A DNA stretch of 64,000 nt. Origin: Lysobacterales bacterium. GTDB taxonomy: Bacteria; Pseudomonadota; Gammaproteobacteria; Xanthomonadales; Rhodanobacteraceae. The translations under genes and the position numbers were made by a program. Of the stretch, positions 63,525 to 64,000 are shown in pieces. The stretch lies in contig JADKJL010000012.1 in assembly GCA_016721015.1 (NCBI GenBank), forward strand, positions 248,001 through 312,000, read 5' to 3'. Numbering within the stretch: position 1 is the stretch's first letter; each line of letters starts with the position of its first letter. The notes beneath the pieces were generated by a model. That model searched no databases, was not told the origin of the DNA, and worked only from the letters and a program-made list of their open reading frames with translations.

Positions 63525-64000
63525 ATGATCACGCCTGCAAGGAAGATCCTTGTCACCAATGCCCTGCCCTATGCCAACGGGCACCTGCATCTCGGCCATC
63601 TGCTTGGCTATGTGCAGGCCGACATCTGGGTTCGCGCGCTACGCATGCATGGCCACACCGTGCATTTCGTCTGCGCCGACGATGCACATGGCACGCCGAT
63701 CATGCTCGCCGCGGAAAAGGCCGGCCTCAAGCCTGAGGACTACATCAAGCCGATCCAGGCATCGCACGAGCGCGATTTCGCCGATTTCGCGATCAACTTC
63801 GATCACTACCACTCCACTCACTCGCCGGAAAACCGCGAACTCGCCGAAACCATCTACACCCGGCTGCGCGACGGCGGGCATATCGCCCGGCGTTCGATCC
63901 AGCAGCTGTACGATCCGGTCAAGCAGATGTTCCTGCCTGATCGCTACATCCGCGGCGAATGCCCGAATTGCGGAACCGCCGACCAGTATGGTGACAATTG
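63525..64000 (+). CDS. metG: Methionyl-tRNA synthetase, N-terminal part (runs off window)
   Basis: The visible 158 residues start ITPARKILVTNALPYANGHL and carry the class I signature HLHLGHLLGYVQADIWVR, the HIGH-type motif. VHFVCADDAHGTPIMLAAEK and the Cys pair in GECPNCGTADQYGDN of the connective peptide come next. The enzyme charges tRNA-Met. The KMSKS region lies beyond the window. The position next to apbC and dcd is shared with other xanthomonads. Confidence 0.95.
   Translation, partial: MITPARKILVTNALPYANGHLHLGHLLGYVQADIWVRALRMHGHTVHFVCADDAHGTPIMLAAEKAGLKPEDYIKPIQASHERDFADFAINFDHYHSTHSPENRELAETIYTRLRDGGHIARRSIQQLYDPVKQMFLPDRYIRGECPNCGTADQYGDN

Overview
The window looks like a gammaproteobacterial chromosome segment, most probably from the Lysobacterales (Xanthomonadales). 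This rests on the high-GC coding style, the metG / mrp (apbC) / dcd neighbourhood, the YceH, RlmKL, Bpt and TesB-type proteins, and abundant REP palindromes with a REP-associated transposase. Genus is not determinable from sequence alone.

Layout. (1) 0-12.4 kb is an accessory, AT-richer graveyard of mobile DNA. It holds a REP-associated tyrosine transposase, an apparently complete group II intron with its reverse transcriptase, decayed IS4-type and IS630-type transposase pieces, an IS3-family element with both terminal repeats, and an ISL3-family element with a perfect 8-bp target duplication. The ISL3 copy sits inside a broken gene that joins an HsdR-N-like PD-(D/E)xK nuclease to a P-loop NTPase, a likely defence-gene relic. 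A short motif (ACCTGACCCC and relatives) recurs about 14 times between 0.78 and 8.47 kb and abuts many of these pieces. (2) 12.4-18.0 kb, minus strand: a 2-oxoacid:ferredoxin oxidoreductase (korA/korB) with a GltD-like Fe-S flavoprotein whose C-terminus is displaced by one extra base; a REP array lies between the genes. (3) 18.4-29.7 kb, mixed strands: S9 peptidase, YceH, queuosine-precursor transporter, a PmtA-like methyltransferase, RlmKL with a small hydrolase, a muropeptide-type amidase, TesB, a DUF2007-like membrane protein and Bpt. A 26-copy GATGCT tract embedded in REP halves lies at 26.6 kb. (4) 29.9-41.2 kb, plus strand: transglutaminase-like and propeller-like secreted proteins, an SPFH / Arc-type / DUF4177 cassette preceded by two GATATC boxes, a DUF3887-type hydrolase, a duplicated M15 peptidase (one copy truncated), a tricorn-type S41 protease and an M35 metallopeptidase. 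(5) 41.2-50.7 kb, minus strand: penicillin acylase family enzyme, DUF423 protein, a Gld-type ABC operon (ATPase, permease, GldG-like, DUF4340) and a DUF3025 protein. (6) 50.9-58.9 kb, plus strand: a tightly packed run of TPR-GGDEF cyclase, dienelactone hydrolase, HIT protein, pxpB, pxpC, pxpA, two membrane proteins (DUF969, DUF979) and pcp, which together read as a 5-oxoproline (pyroglutamate) release, uptake and hydrolysis unit. (7) 58.9-64.0 kb: three small exported proteins including an ExbD-like lipoprotein, dcd, a DUF1287 protein and apbC on the minus strand, then a lipoprotein and the start of metG on the plus strand.

Several genes carry single-base indels (GltD-like protein, NTPase, IS3 orfB, the ISL3 transposase, and the spacer of the M15 duplication). 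Some may be real decay, but residual assembly errors cannot be excluded from the sequence alone. I found no tRNA, rRNA or CRISPR array.
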